Part shown: one piece after another, positions 56,289 through 64,000 of the stretch | Numbering within the stretch: the stretch's first letter is position 1 | How the letters are laid out: each line of letters begins with the position of its first letter | Origin: Reinekea marina | GTDB lineage: Bacteria > Pseudomonadota > Gammaproteobacteria > Pseudomonadales > Natronospirillaceae | Length of the DNA: 64,000 nucleotides | Direction: 5' to 3' | NCBI RefSeq assembly: GCF_030409715.1 | Contig: NZ_JAUFQI010000001.1 | Coordinates: forward strand, 2,964,501-3,028,500 | The notes under the pieces: generated by a model | What the model was told of the DNA's origin: nothing | Databases searched by the model: none | Seen by the model: only the letters and a program-made list of their open reading frames with translations | Position numbers and translations under genes: made by a program

Positions 56289-59012
56289 TTAAGCTAGCTT
56301 ACCGTGACACTGCTTATACTTTTTACCTGAGCCGCAAGGACAAGGTTCGTTTCGACCGACCTTTTGGCTTGCTCTAATAGGTGCTGGCTTACCTGATTCG
56401 GGGCTAGCTTTTTCTTCACCTTCAGCAAGTGCTGAAGTTTGAGCGTGTTCATATTTCATACGAGCTTTAGCCGCCTCTTGACGACGACGCGCATCGGCTT
56501 CGGCTTCTTCGGGTGAACGAACCTGCACCATACTTAAGTATTTAATAGTCTGGTATTTCACTTCACTGAGCATAGCTTGGAAAAGCTCAAACGACTCGCG
56601 CTTGTATTCTTGTTTAGGGTTTTTCTGAGCATAGCCCCGTAGGTGAATACCCTGACGCAGATGATCCATATTGTACAAATGCTCTTTCCAGTGTTGATCC
56701 AGCACCTGCAACATGACTTGCTTTTCAAAGCGACGGAAAGCATCAGCACCAACCACGGCTTCTTTAGCGACAATCTCAGCTTCTAAAGTTTCTAGTATCT
56801 TAGTACGCAGACCTTCTTCAGCGAGGTGATCATCAGCATCTAACCAAGCCTGAATGGTCAGCTTAGACCCCAGCTCACGCTCAATTTCTTTTTCTAGGCC
56901 TTCAACATCCCACTGTTCTGGAATCGATTGAGGCGGAATATAAGCCTCTACTAATTGGTTCACAACATCGCCACGTATCTTTTTAATGATATCGCCAATG
57001 TCTTCAGCTTCCATGAGTTCATCGCGCTGGGAATAGACAACGGTACGTTGGTCATTTGCAACGTCATCGTATTCTAGAAGCTGCTTACGTATATCAAAGT
57101 TTCGGTTCTCAACTTTACGTTGCGCTTTTTCAATGGCGTTAGACACCATTTTTGCTTCAATTGGTTCGCCTTCGTTCATGCCTAATTTGCTAAACATGGC
57201 TTTCATGTTTGGCGGCATAAAGATTCGCATTAAGTTATCGTCTAAAGACAAGTAGAAGCGAGATGAACCTGGATCGCCTTGACGACCGGCACGGCCTCGT
57301 AATTGGTTGTCTATTCGTCGACTTTCATGTCGTTCAGTACCTAAAATTGCTAAACCGCCGGCGTCTTTTACGGCCTGCTGGCGTGCAGCCCATTCAGTTT
57401 TCGTGGCTTCTATTTCTGCTTCACTAGGGTTCTTCAAAGCCGCTATTTCAGCGTCTAAATTGCCACCCAATACAATATCAGTACCACGACCAGCCATGTT
57501 TGTGGCAATGGTTACCGCGCCCGGCATACCCGCCTGCGCAATAATTTGAGCTTCACTGTCGTGTTGCTTCGCATTTAGAACGCTATGCTTAACTTTCGCT
57601 TTCTGTAAGGCATTTGAAATACGTTCAGATGCCTCAACAGAGGCGGTGCCAACTAACACTGGGCGCTTCTGCTTAACGATTGCTTTGATTTCTTCGATAA
57701 CGGCCAGGTATTTGTCGTTTTCATTTAAGAAAACTAAATCGTTTTCATCGATTCGTTGAATTCCACGGTTTGTTGGAATAACAACGACATCCAAACCATA
57801 AATTTCACGTAATTCGAAAGCTTCGGTATCGGCTGTGCCGGTCATACCCGATAACTTGCCATACAATCGGAAATAATTTTGGAAAGTTGTCGAAGCGAGT
57901 GTTTGGTTCTCTTTTTGCACATCAAGGTGCTCTTTAGCTTCAACGGCTTGATGCAAGCCTTCACTCCAACGCCGACCAGGCATTGTACGGCCAGTATGTT
58001 CATCAATAATAACCACTTGGTTATCTTGAATAATATACTCAACGTCTTTTTGGAATAGATGATGCGCGCGGATCCCAGCCATAACATGGTGGAACAATAT
58101 GAGGTTTGCTGGCGCATAAAGGCTTTCGCCCTCTGGCAGCAGGCCAGCCTCAGTTAATAGCTGCTCTACGTGCTCATGGCCGCTTTCGGTTAATTCAACG
58201 CTGCGCTGTTTCTCATCAACGATAAAATCGCCCGGTTGCGCGGGTTCACCTTCTGTTTCTTCATAGCCGCGAGTTAAACTAGGAATAAGCTTGTTTATTT
58301 CAATGTAACGCTGGCTAGAATCTTCGGCCGCTCCCGATATAATCAAAGGGGTACGGGCTTCATCGATTAAAATGGAGTCAACTTCGTCTACAATCGCAAA
58401 AGCATGCCCACGCTGCGCTTTTTCTTCAATACTGAACGCCATATTATCGCGCAAGTAGTCAAAACCAAACTCGTTGTTTGTACCATAGGTGATATCGGCT
58501 TGGTAGGCTTGACGCTTGGTTATAGGGTCTTGTTGGCCTACGACGATACCAACAGATAATCCAAGTGCGTTAAAGAGCGGTTCCATCCACTTAGCATCTC
58601 GTTGAGCTAAGTAGTCGTTTACGGTGATTACGTGAACGCCTTTGCCAGGAATAGCATTTAAATAAGCCGCGAGTGTCGCAACCAGTGTTTTACCTTCACC
58701 GGTTTTCATCTCGGATACTTTGCCGTGATGCAACACCATGCCGCCAATCATCTGCACATCAAAATGGCGCAGACCTAAGGTTCTTTTACTCGCCTCTCGC
58801 ACAAGGGCGAATGCCTCGCAGAGCAAATCATCTAGCGTAGTACCGTTATTAAAACGTTCTCTAAACTCAACCGTTTTGGCTTTAATTTGATCATCAGAGA
58901 GCACTTCGAACTCTGGCTCTAGCGCATTAATACGCAGCACAATTTTGTTCAGTCTTTTTACTTCGCGATCGTTCTTGCTTCCGATCACTTTACGGGCAAT
59001 TGAGGTAAACAT
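56289..59012 (-). CDS. secA: Preprotein translocase ATPase SecA
   Basis: 907 residues, full length. Walker [14 protein letters not shown] near 104, [22 protein letters not shown], and [18 protein letters not shown]. The C-terminal zinc/SecB-binding tail [15 protein letters not shown] is present. Own upstream region of 120 bp, isolated by the M23 terminator. Confidence 0.97.
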   Translation of the reverse strand: MFTSIARKVIGSKNDREVKRLNKIVLRINALEPEFEVLSDDQIKAKTVEFRERFNNGTTLDDLLCEAFALVREASKRTLGLRHFDVQMIGGMVLHHGKVSEMKTGEGKTLVATLAAYLNAIPGKGVHVITVNDYLAQRDAKWMEPLFNALGLSVGIVVGQQDPITKRQAYQADITYGTNNEFGFDYLRDNMAFSIEEKAQRGHAFAIVDEVDSILIDEARTPLIISGAAEDSSQRYIEINKLIPSLTRGYEETEGEPAQPGDFIVDEKQRSVELTESGHEHVEQLLTEAGLLPEGESLYAPANLILFHHVMAGIRAHHLFQKDVEYIIQDNQVVIIDEHTGRTMPGRRWSEGLHQAVEAKEHLDVQKENQTLASTTFQNYFRLYGKLSGMTGTADTEAFELREIYGLDVVVIPTNRGIQRIDENDLVFLNENDKYLAVIEEIKAIVKQKRPVLVGTASVEASERISNALQKAKVKHSVLNAKQHDSEAQIIAQAGMPGAVTIATNMAGRGTDIVLGGNLDAEIAALKNPSEAEIEATKTEWAARQQAVKDAGGLAILGTERHESRRIDNQLRGRAGRQGDPGSSRFYLSLDDNLMRIFMPPNMKAMFSKLGMNEGEPIEAKMVSNAIEKAQRKVENRNFDIRKQLLEYDDVANDQRTVVYSQRDELMEAEDIGDIIKKIRGDVVNQLVEAYIPPQSIPEQWDVEGLEKEIERELGSKLTIQAWLDADDHLAEEGLRTKILETLEAEIVAKEAVVGADAFRRFEKQVMLQVLDQHWKEHLYNMDHLRQGIHLRGYAQKNPKQEYKRESFELFQAMLSEVKYQTIKYLSMVQVRSPEEAEADARRRQEAAKARMKYEHAQTSALAEGEEKASPESGKPAPIRASQKVGRNEPCPCGSGKKYKQCHGKLA

Positions 59013-59099
59013 AGCAGCTAATTTCTGTATTAATTTCAGTAAGTTATTGTTGGGGGTAACTATACAGATAGCAAGGGGGGTTGTCTTTTGAATTATCAG

Positions 59100-59122
59100 G
59101 AAAAGTTGGCTTTTGCCAACTC
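59100..59122 (-). terminator. Terminator after M23 peptidase gene
   Basis: Minus strand AGTTGGC, AAAA loop, GCCAACT followed by TTTCC; a 7-bp stem with a short U tract. Confidence 0.6.
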
Positions 59123-59132
59123 CCCCTTAATT

Positions 59133-60053
59133 TTAGAAGCGCGCGACGCGGTCGATATACTTGGCTGGGTCTACTGACTTACCATGCAACAATACTTCGA
59201 AGTGCACGTGTGGACCAGTAGAGCGGCCTGTAGAGCCCATAAGCGCGACGACATCGGCCTTTTTAACGACATCCCCTACTTCGACCAATATTTCATTACA
59301 GTGCGCGTAGCGTGTAACGTAACCGTTACCATGGTTAATTTCGACTAAATTGCCATAACCGTAACGCTCGCCAGCCCATGTCACGACTCCGGAGGCTACA
59401 GAAACGATGTCTGAGCCATCCTTACCGGCAAAATCAACGCCATCGTGCCATGCTAAATTGCCGTTAAATGGGTCGTTGCGATACCCGTAACGTGAACTCA
59501 TCCAACCCTTTTTGATTGGCCGACCGGCTACAAATGTTTCACTTTGTATTTTTCGGTCACCTAGAAGGGAGTTAAGAACGCGCAGCTGTTGCTCGCGGTT
59601 TTCAATTTGTAAACTGAGTTCATCGAGAACATCAACAAAATCTGGCGGTGTAGCTTGTACAGAACCTGATTCTGGCCCGCCTACGGCTGGCGGCAACGAG
59701 AAGTCAAACTCCCCTTCATCTAAGTTGGCAACATCTACAAGTCGCTCACCTAAAGCATCAATGCGCGTTAAACGCGCCTGCAGCTCGGCCAAGCGAATTC
59801 TAAGGGCATTTATTTGTTCTTCTGTGTAAATTTGTGTTTTTTCAAGCTGTGCTGCTTGCTGGTCGATTCGGCCTTGCCATGTCTCAACCGCGTTGGCATC
59901 GATAATTGCTTTTTCATCACTGGACAACAGTCGATAACCGCCATAACCAATGCCCGACAACGTCAAAACGAAAAACAACAGCACAGGCGCAACCATCCAA
60001 GAAGATACCATTCTTGAACGACCGTGCTTTCGACTGACTATGATGATATTCAT
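59133..60053 (-). CDS. M23 family metallopeptidase (LytM domain)
   Basis: 306 residues. One N-terminal membrane anchor (17-40), coiled coil (about 60-100), second helix (about 140-165), and LytM domain: NGNLAWHDGVDFAGKDG near 205 with metal His and Asp, HVHFE near 280. The metal-ligand pattern H-x(3)-D and H-x-H is complete, so an active endopeptidase is expected, unlike EnvC or NlpD. This gene commonly sits between lpxC and secA in Pseudomonas-like bacteria. Confidence 0.9.
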   Translation of the reverse strand: MNIIIVSRKHGRSRMVSSWMVAPVLLFFVLTLSGIGYGGYRLLSSDEKAIIDANAVETWQGRIDQQAAQLEKTQIYTEEQINALRIRLAELQARLTRIDALGERLVDVANLDEGEFDFSLPPAVGGPESGSVQATPPDFVDVLDELSLQIENREQQLRVLNSLLGDRKIQSETFVAGRPIKKGWMSSRYGYRNDPFNGNLAWHDGVDFAGKDGSDIVSVASGVVTWAGERYGYGNLVEINHGNGYVTRYAHCNEILVEVGDVVKKADVVALMGSTGRSTGPHVHFEVLLHGKSVDPAKYIDRVARF

Positions 60054-60069
60054 GTGCGGAACTACCTAA

Positions 60070-60978
60070 CTATATGGCTGGAGTATAAGCAATGGGTAAC
60101 TGCTCAACCTCGTTATCTTCAAAGGTAGCATACTCCCAGCAATCTGGCCGAGATAATAACTCTCTTAGCAATAAGTTATTAAGCCCGTGACCAGACTTAT
60201 AACCTACAAACTTGCCAATTAAGCTATGACCCAACAAATACAGATCACCTACCGCATCTAAAATTTTATGTTTTACAAACTCGTCTTCGTATCGCAAACC
60301 ATCTTCATTAAGCACACGATAGTCATCGACAGCGATCGCGTTATTCACACTTGCGCCCAGTGCCAAATTATTGGCTCTCAAATATTCGAAATCTCGCATA
60401 AAGCCAAAAGTACGCGCACGTGCCACTTCTTTGACGAAGCCAGAGGTAGAAAATTCAAACTCTGCGTGCTGCGATCTATTTTTAAACACGGGATGATCGA
60501 AATCGATGGTAAAGTCGATATTAAAGCCGTTATAGGGCTCAAAACGTGCGATTTTGTCGCCATCTTGCACACTAACAGGCTTTAGAATGCGAACAAACTT
60601 CTTTGGTTTGTTCTGCTCTTCAATCCCTGCAGATTGAAGTAAAAATATGAATGGACCGGCACTGCCGTCCATTATAGGTATCTCTGCTGCACTGACTTCT
60701 ATATAGGCATTATCAATGCCTAAGCCCGCGCATGCAGAGAGCAAATGCTCGACTGTGTCGATGCTTGAATCACCGTTAACCAAAGTCGTAGACAGGGTTG
60801 TATCGCCCACATTCAGGGCATGAGCGCGTATTTCGACTGGCTTTTCTAAGTCAGTTCGGACAAATACGATCCCTGTCTCAACCGGAGCAGGTTTTAATGT
60901 TAGATACACTTTTTGACCAGAGTGGAGACCCACTCCTGTCGCTTTAATCGTGTTCTTTAATGTTCTTTGATTAACCAT
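60070..60978 (-). CDS. lpxC: UDP-3-O-acyl-GlcNAc deacetylase LpxC
   Basis: 302 residues. Committed step of lipid A synthesis. [21 protein letters not shown] aligns with E. coli LpxC, so the start at 60978 is chosen over 60996. Zinc ligands lie in [11 protein letters not shown] and [16 protein letters not shown]; catalytic loop [19 protein letters not shown]. Downstream of ftsZ as in the standard dcw end. Confidence 0.95.
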   Translation of the reverse strand: MVNQRTLKNTIKATGVGLHSGQKVYLTLKPAPVETGIVFVRTDLEKPVEIRAHALNVGDTTLSTTLVNGDSSIDTVEHLLSACAGLGIDNAYIEVSAAEIPIMDGSAGPFIFLLQSAGIEEQNKPKKFVRILKPVSVQDGDKIARFEPYNGFNIDFTIDFDHPVFKNRSQHAEFEFSTSGFVKEVARARTFGFMRDFEYLRANNLALGASVNNAIAVDDYRVLNEDGLRYEDEFVKHKILDAVGDLYLLGHSLIGKFVGYKSGHGLNNLLLRELLSRPDCWEYATFEDNEVEQLPIAYTPAI

Positions 60979-61067
60979 TACGTGACTCGTAACCACACTT
61001 ATTGATTCACTAGCCGTTCATAATAACAGAACTAGCGCATCGAGCAAAAGTAACCGGCCAGTAAAAC

Positions 61068-62279
61068 TTAGTCTGCTTGTCGTCGCAAGAAAGCTGGAAT
61101 GTCTAAATAGTCCAAGTCTTTTGCAGATTTAACAGGCTTTTCTTCGTTTTTACTGGACGCTGTAGCAGCGGCTGCATCGGCCGATCGTTTGATCGCGGGA
61201 CGCTCCAACTTTTTATAGTCTACACTACCATCGGGTTTACGAGTGTTATCTACCGCAACTTTTGGCTTATTTGTTTGCACAGGTTGTGCTTCACCAATGC
61301 CTGTTGCAACGACTGTTACTCGTATTTCATCGCCTAAATCCGGATCGATCACTGTACCAACAACCACAGTGGCGTCTTCAGAGGCGAAATCTTCGATCGT
61401 ATTACCGACTTCACTAAACTCGTCTAAGCCTAGATCAACTCCAGCAGAAACGTTAACTAATATTCCTTTTGCGCCATATAAATCGACATCTTCCAAAAGT
61501 GGGCTGCGAATGGCCATTTCAGCGGCACGCTGTGCTCGATCTTCACCTGAAGCTCTACCTGACCCCATCATGGCCATGCCCATTTCAGACATTACTGTTC
61601 TAACGTCGGCGAAATCTAGGTTAATTGTACCTGGGCGTACGATCAGATCGGCAACACCTTGGACGGCATTAAGTAAAACGTTATTGGCTTCAGCAAAGGC
61701 ATCTACCAACGTTACTTTTTTATCTAATACAGAAGAAAGCTTTTCATTAGGGATCGTAATTAATGAATCAACGTGTTGACGTAATTCATCCAACCCTTCA
61801 TTCGCAATTTTCATGCGTCGACGACCTTCAAATGGAAACGGCTTGGTAACAACAGCAACCGTCAATATCCCAAGGTCCTTGGCAATTTCTGCTACAACAG
61901 GAGCAGCACCAGTACCAGTACCACCACCCATGCCGGCAGTAATAAAGACCATGTCAGCGCCTTTCATAATTTCGGCGATTTTCTCACGATCTTCTAAAGC
62001 CGATTGACGACCAATTTCCGGGTTCGCACCCGCACCTAAGCCACGCGTAATGGTTTGGCCCAGTTGAATTTGAATCTCAGCTTCAACACTGCGTAATGCT
62101 TGTGCATCTGTGTTAGCGCAAATAAATTCAACGCCTTCAACGCGAGACTCAAGCATGTGCTTAACAGCGTTTCCGCCGCCGCCGCCGCAACCAAATACTT
62201 TAATGACCGCATTTTGGGGTTGATCATCGACCAATGTGAATAAATCTCCACTATTGGTTTCATTTTCATATTGTGACAT
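61068..62279 (-). CDS. ftsZ: Cell division protein FtsZ
   Basis: 403 residues. Tubulin-like GTPase. N-terminal VFGCGGGGGNAV, tubulin signature GGGTGTGAAPV, T7 loop NLDFADVRTVMSEMG, and the conserved C-terminal peptide DYLDIPAFLRRQAD that binds FtsA and ZipA. ftsA lies 54 bp upstream. Confidence 0.97.
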   Translation of the reverse strand: MSQYENETNSGDLFTLVDDQPQNAVIKVFGCGGGGGNAVKHMLESRVEGVEFICANTDAQALRSVEAEIQIQLGQTITRGLGAGANPEIGRQSALEDREKIAEIMKGADMVFITAGMGGGTGTGAAPVVAEIAKDLGILTVAVVTKPFPFEGRRRMKIANEGLDELRQHVDSLITIPNEKLSSVLDKKVTLVDAFAEANNVLLNAVQGVADLIVRPGTINLDFADVRTVMSEMGMAMMGSGRASGEDRAQRAAEMAIRSPLLEDVDLYGAKGILVNVSAGVDLGLDEFSEVGNTIEDFASEDATVVVGTVIDPDLGDEIRVTVVATGIGEAQPVQTNKPKVAVDNTRKPDGSVDYKKLERPAIKRSADAAAATASSKNEEKPVKSAKDLDYLDIPAFLRRQAD

Positions 62280-62333
62280 ATCCTACTCCTTACTATTGTT
62301 TTAAGTGCCGCCTGACCGACACTGCTTTTTTAA

Positions 62334-63581
62334 CTAGAACGTGTTTGCGATCCAGTTTTTAAATGACTTCCAACCCGATTGCTGTTGGTGATGTTTATGT
62401 TTGGTTTTTTTCGGTGCGGCCTTACCCGAATGCAACTGTTGCAATGCGTATTGCAGTAGGCCAACGCCGGTTGCATGGATCGGATTATTAACGACATCCG
62501 ATAACCCCGACATCCCCTGTGGAGACGCTAAACGAACAGGCACATGAAACACTTCTTCAGCCAACTCTACTGCGCCTTCCATTTTTGCAGTGCCACCCGT
62601 TAGAACGACCCCAGCTGGAATCATGTCCTCAAAACCACTGCGTCGAAGTTCTGATTTAATCAGAGAGAACAATTCTTCGTAACGCGGCTCAACCACTTCT
62701 GCAAGCGCTTGCCGAGTAAGTTCACGCGCGCTGCGATCACCCACACTTGGAACTTTTATTGTCTCGCCTTCACCGGCTAATTGAGACAAAGCGCAAGCGT
62801 ACTTTATTTTAATATCTTCAGCGTGCTGCGTTGGCGTTGCGAAAGCCATCGCAATGTCATTCGTCACTTGATCACCCGCAATTGGAATAACCGACGTATG
62901 GCGAATAGAGCCTTCGGTGAAAATTGCGATATCGGTTGTTCCACCACCAATATCAACTAAGCAAACACCCAGTTCTTTTTCATCATCCGTTAAAACAGCT
63001 TGCGCCGATGCAAACTGTTCTAAAATAATTTGATCAACATCCAAACCACATCGTCGAATGCATTTATCAATGTTTTGCACTGCATTTTGAGCGGCCGTGA
63101 CCATGTGAACTTTGGCCTCTAACCGAACACCCGACATACCTAACGGCTCTTTAATGCCTTCTTGGCTGTCGATAATGTACTCTTGGGGTAACACGTGCAA
63201 AATGCGTTGATCGGCTGGAATAGCAACCGCTCTAGCTGCATCGATGACGCGCTCTAAATCAGCTTCGACAACTTCTTTATCTTTAATCGCCACAATCCCA
63301 TTACTGTTAAGGCTACTAATGTGACTTCCAGCGATGCCAACATAAACAGAATGAATGTCACAGCCAGACATGAGCTCAGCTTCTTCTATTGCGCGTTGAA
63401 CACTTTGAATCGTAGATTCAATATTAACCACGACGCCCTTTTTTAGGCCGCGCGATGGGTTGGACCCTAGCCCGACAATCTCAAGACCACCTTCAGCTGT
63501 TACCGTACCGACAATGGCAACGACCTTAGATGTTCCGATATCTAAGCCGACCAACATTTGTCCTTTCAGCGGTGATGTCAT
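62334..63581 (-). CDS. ftsA: Cell division protein FtsA
   Basis: 415 residues. Actin-like: VGLDIGTSKVVAIVG, CLVDIGGGTTDIAIF, and GVVLTGGTAKMEG; C-terminal amphipathic helix SGWKSFKNWIANTF anchors it to the membrane. Overlaps the ftsQ stop by 4 nt. Confidence 0.96.
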   Translation of the reverse strand: MTSPLKGQMLVGLDIGTSKVVAIVGTVTAEGGLEIVGLGSNPSRGLKKGVVVNIESTIQSVQRAIEEAELMSGCDIHSVYVGIAGSHISSLNSNGIVAIKDKEVVEADLERVIDAARAVAIPADQRILHVLPQEYIIDSQEGIKEPLGMSGVRLEAKVHMVTAAQNAVQNIDKCIRRCGLDVDQIILEQFASAQAVLTDDEKELGVCLVDIGGGTTDIAIFTEGSIRHTSVIPIAGDQVTNDIAMAFATPTQHAEDIKIKYACALSQLAGEGETIKVPSVGDRSARELTRQALAEVVEPRYEELFSLIKSELRRSGFEDMIPAGVVLTGGTAKMEGAVELAEEVFHVPVRLASPQGMSGLSDVVNNPIHATGVGLLQYALQQLHSGKAAPKKTKHKHHQQQSGWKSFKNWIANTF

Positions 63582-64000
63582 TGTTGCACCTCAATTTCTT
63601 CAATTTCATGATACGCAATGGCAACGCCATTTGGGTATCTCGCATCTATCGATTTTATTGTTTTGATCTCGTCGTGCGCTCTAATTACATCCACTACTCG
63701 ACGCGATCTTTCTAAAACATTCCGGTCACCCAATGCAATTTCTATAGCATATGTGATCTCCAATTCCCAAGCCCCTCTAGAATGTAAAGTTACCTTTTTA
63801 ACTTGAGCATCAACACTGTCGATAACCCTCGAAAACTGCAGATAATGCTCCATCACTTCTAAAGCACTTTGCTCAGGACCATTTAATGTGGCCAATTCCA
63901 TTTCAACAACCGGTTGTTCTAAAGCAAGCCCTTCACTGTTTAGAACTCTTTGCCCATTCCATATAGCAACAGGCTGGTACTCCGTAACATCTACAACCAA
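63578..64000 (-). CDS. ftsQ: Cell division protein FtsQ, 5' end cut by window edge
   Basis: The last 140 residues. The FtsQ/DivIB C-terminal domain is visible: EYQPVAIWNGQRVLNSEGL, GPEQSALEVMEHYLQFS and RYPNGVAIAYHE near the end. The frame continues past the right edge. It precedes ftsA and ftsZ in the dcw order. Confidence 0.92.
   Translation of the reverse strand: MVVDVTEYQPVAIWNGQRVLNSEGLALEQPVVEMELATLNGPEQSALEVMEHYLQFSRVIDSVDAQVKKVTLHSRGAWELEITYAIEIALGDRNVLERSRRVVDVIRAHDEIKTIKSIDARYPNGVAIAYHEIEEIEVQQ

Noticed and set aside
61243..61779. Long frame opposite ftsZ (178 codons)
   Set aside because: Antisense shadow of a strongly conserved gene; no promoter or ribosome site.

Overview
The window reads as a contiguous chromosomal segment of a gammaproteobacterium, most like marine Oceanospirillales/Pseudomonadales of the Reinekea/Saccharospirillum kind. 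The genus is an inference. It rests on the Pseudomonas-type order cbrA-cbrB-(crcZ)-pcnB-folK-panB-panC, a 983-residue CbrA, a type IV pilin biosynthesis block (pilA, pilB, pilC, pilD-coaE-yacG), and the end of a dcw cluster (ftsQ-ftsA-ftsZ-lpxC) followed by M23 peptidase-secA-argJ. The left and right edges cut a rhodanese gene and ftsQ.

Layout. 1-2.2 kb: rhodanese, a nucleotidyltransferase-like protein, then two initiator tRNA-Met genes on the minus strand with a stringent-type promoter. Downstream of them lies a tandem array of 138-bp units, each carrying a terminator and a decayed tRNA 3' part. 2.3-10.7 kb: a DUF349 protein, exonuclease I coupled to a papain-like YiiX-type protein, a crotonase and class I fumarase. 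10.7-18.7 kb: Lrp regulator with a YbjN-like partner, divergent from DMT exporter, aminotransferase and VanZ-type protein; then hisI, an AEC permease, a second aminotransferase and gluQRS. 18.7-21.9 kb: sensor kinase plus HD-GYP response regulator. 21.9-33 kb: a 52-residue membrane ORF coupled to cbrA, then cbrB, a sigma54-driven CrcZ-like sRNA candidate, pcnB, folK, panBCD and pgi. 33-42.7 kb: an MSHA-type minor pilin operon ending in a giant MshQ-like surface protein, flanked on both sides by GGGCTGC heptamer arrays. 42.7-46.3 kb: an EAL phosphodiesterase behind an FNR-like box and a structured leader, then ampE. 46.5-55 kb: nadC, a second pilin, a pilin O-glycosylase-type ligase, pilA with a sigma54 promoter, then pilBCD, coaE and yacG. 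55-64 kb: argJ, secA, M23, lpxC, ftsZ, ftsA and ftsQ.

How the parts work together. CbrAB would activate the small RNA through sigma54. That RNA carries A-rich motifs in the style of Crc/Hfq decoys and so would relieve catabolite repression. The two pilus loci probably share the assembly machinery, since the msh cluster here has no ATPase, platform, secretin or peptidase while pilBCD is about 10 kb away. Two c-di-GMP-degrading proteins (HD-GYP and EAL) are present and may connect environmental signals with pilus-based attachment.

The most interesting items are the CrcZ-like RNA locus, the tRNA-derived terminator repeats, the heptamer-bracketed msh island, and the FNR-box/structured leader in front of the EAL gene. 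All coordinates, motifs and pairings were read by eye. No search or folding program was run.
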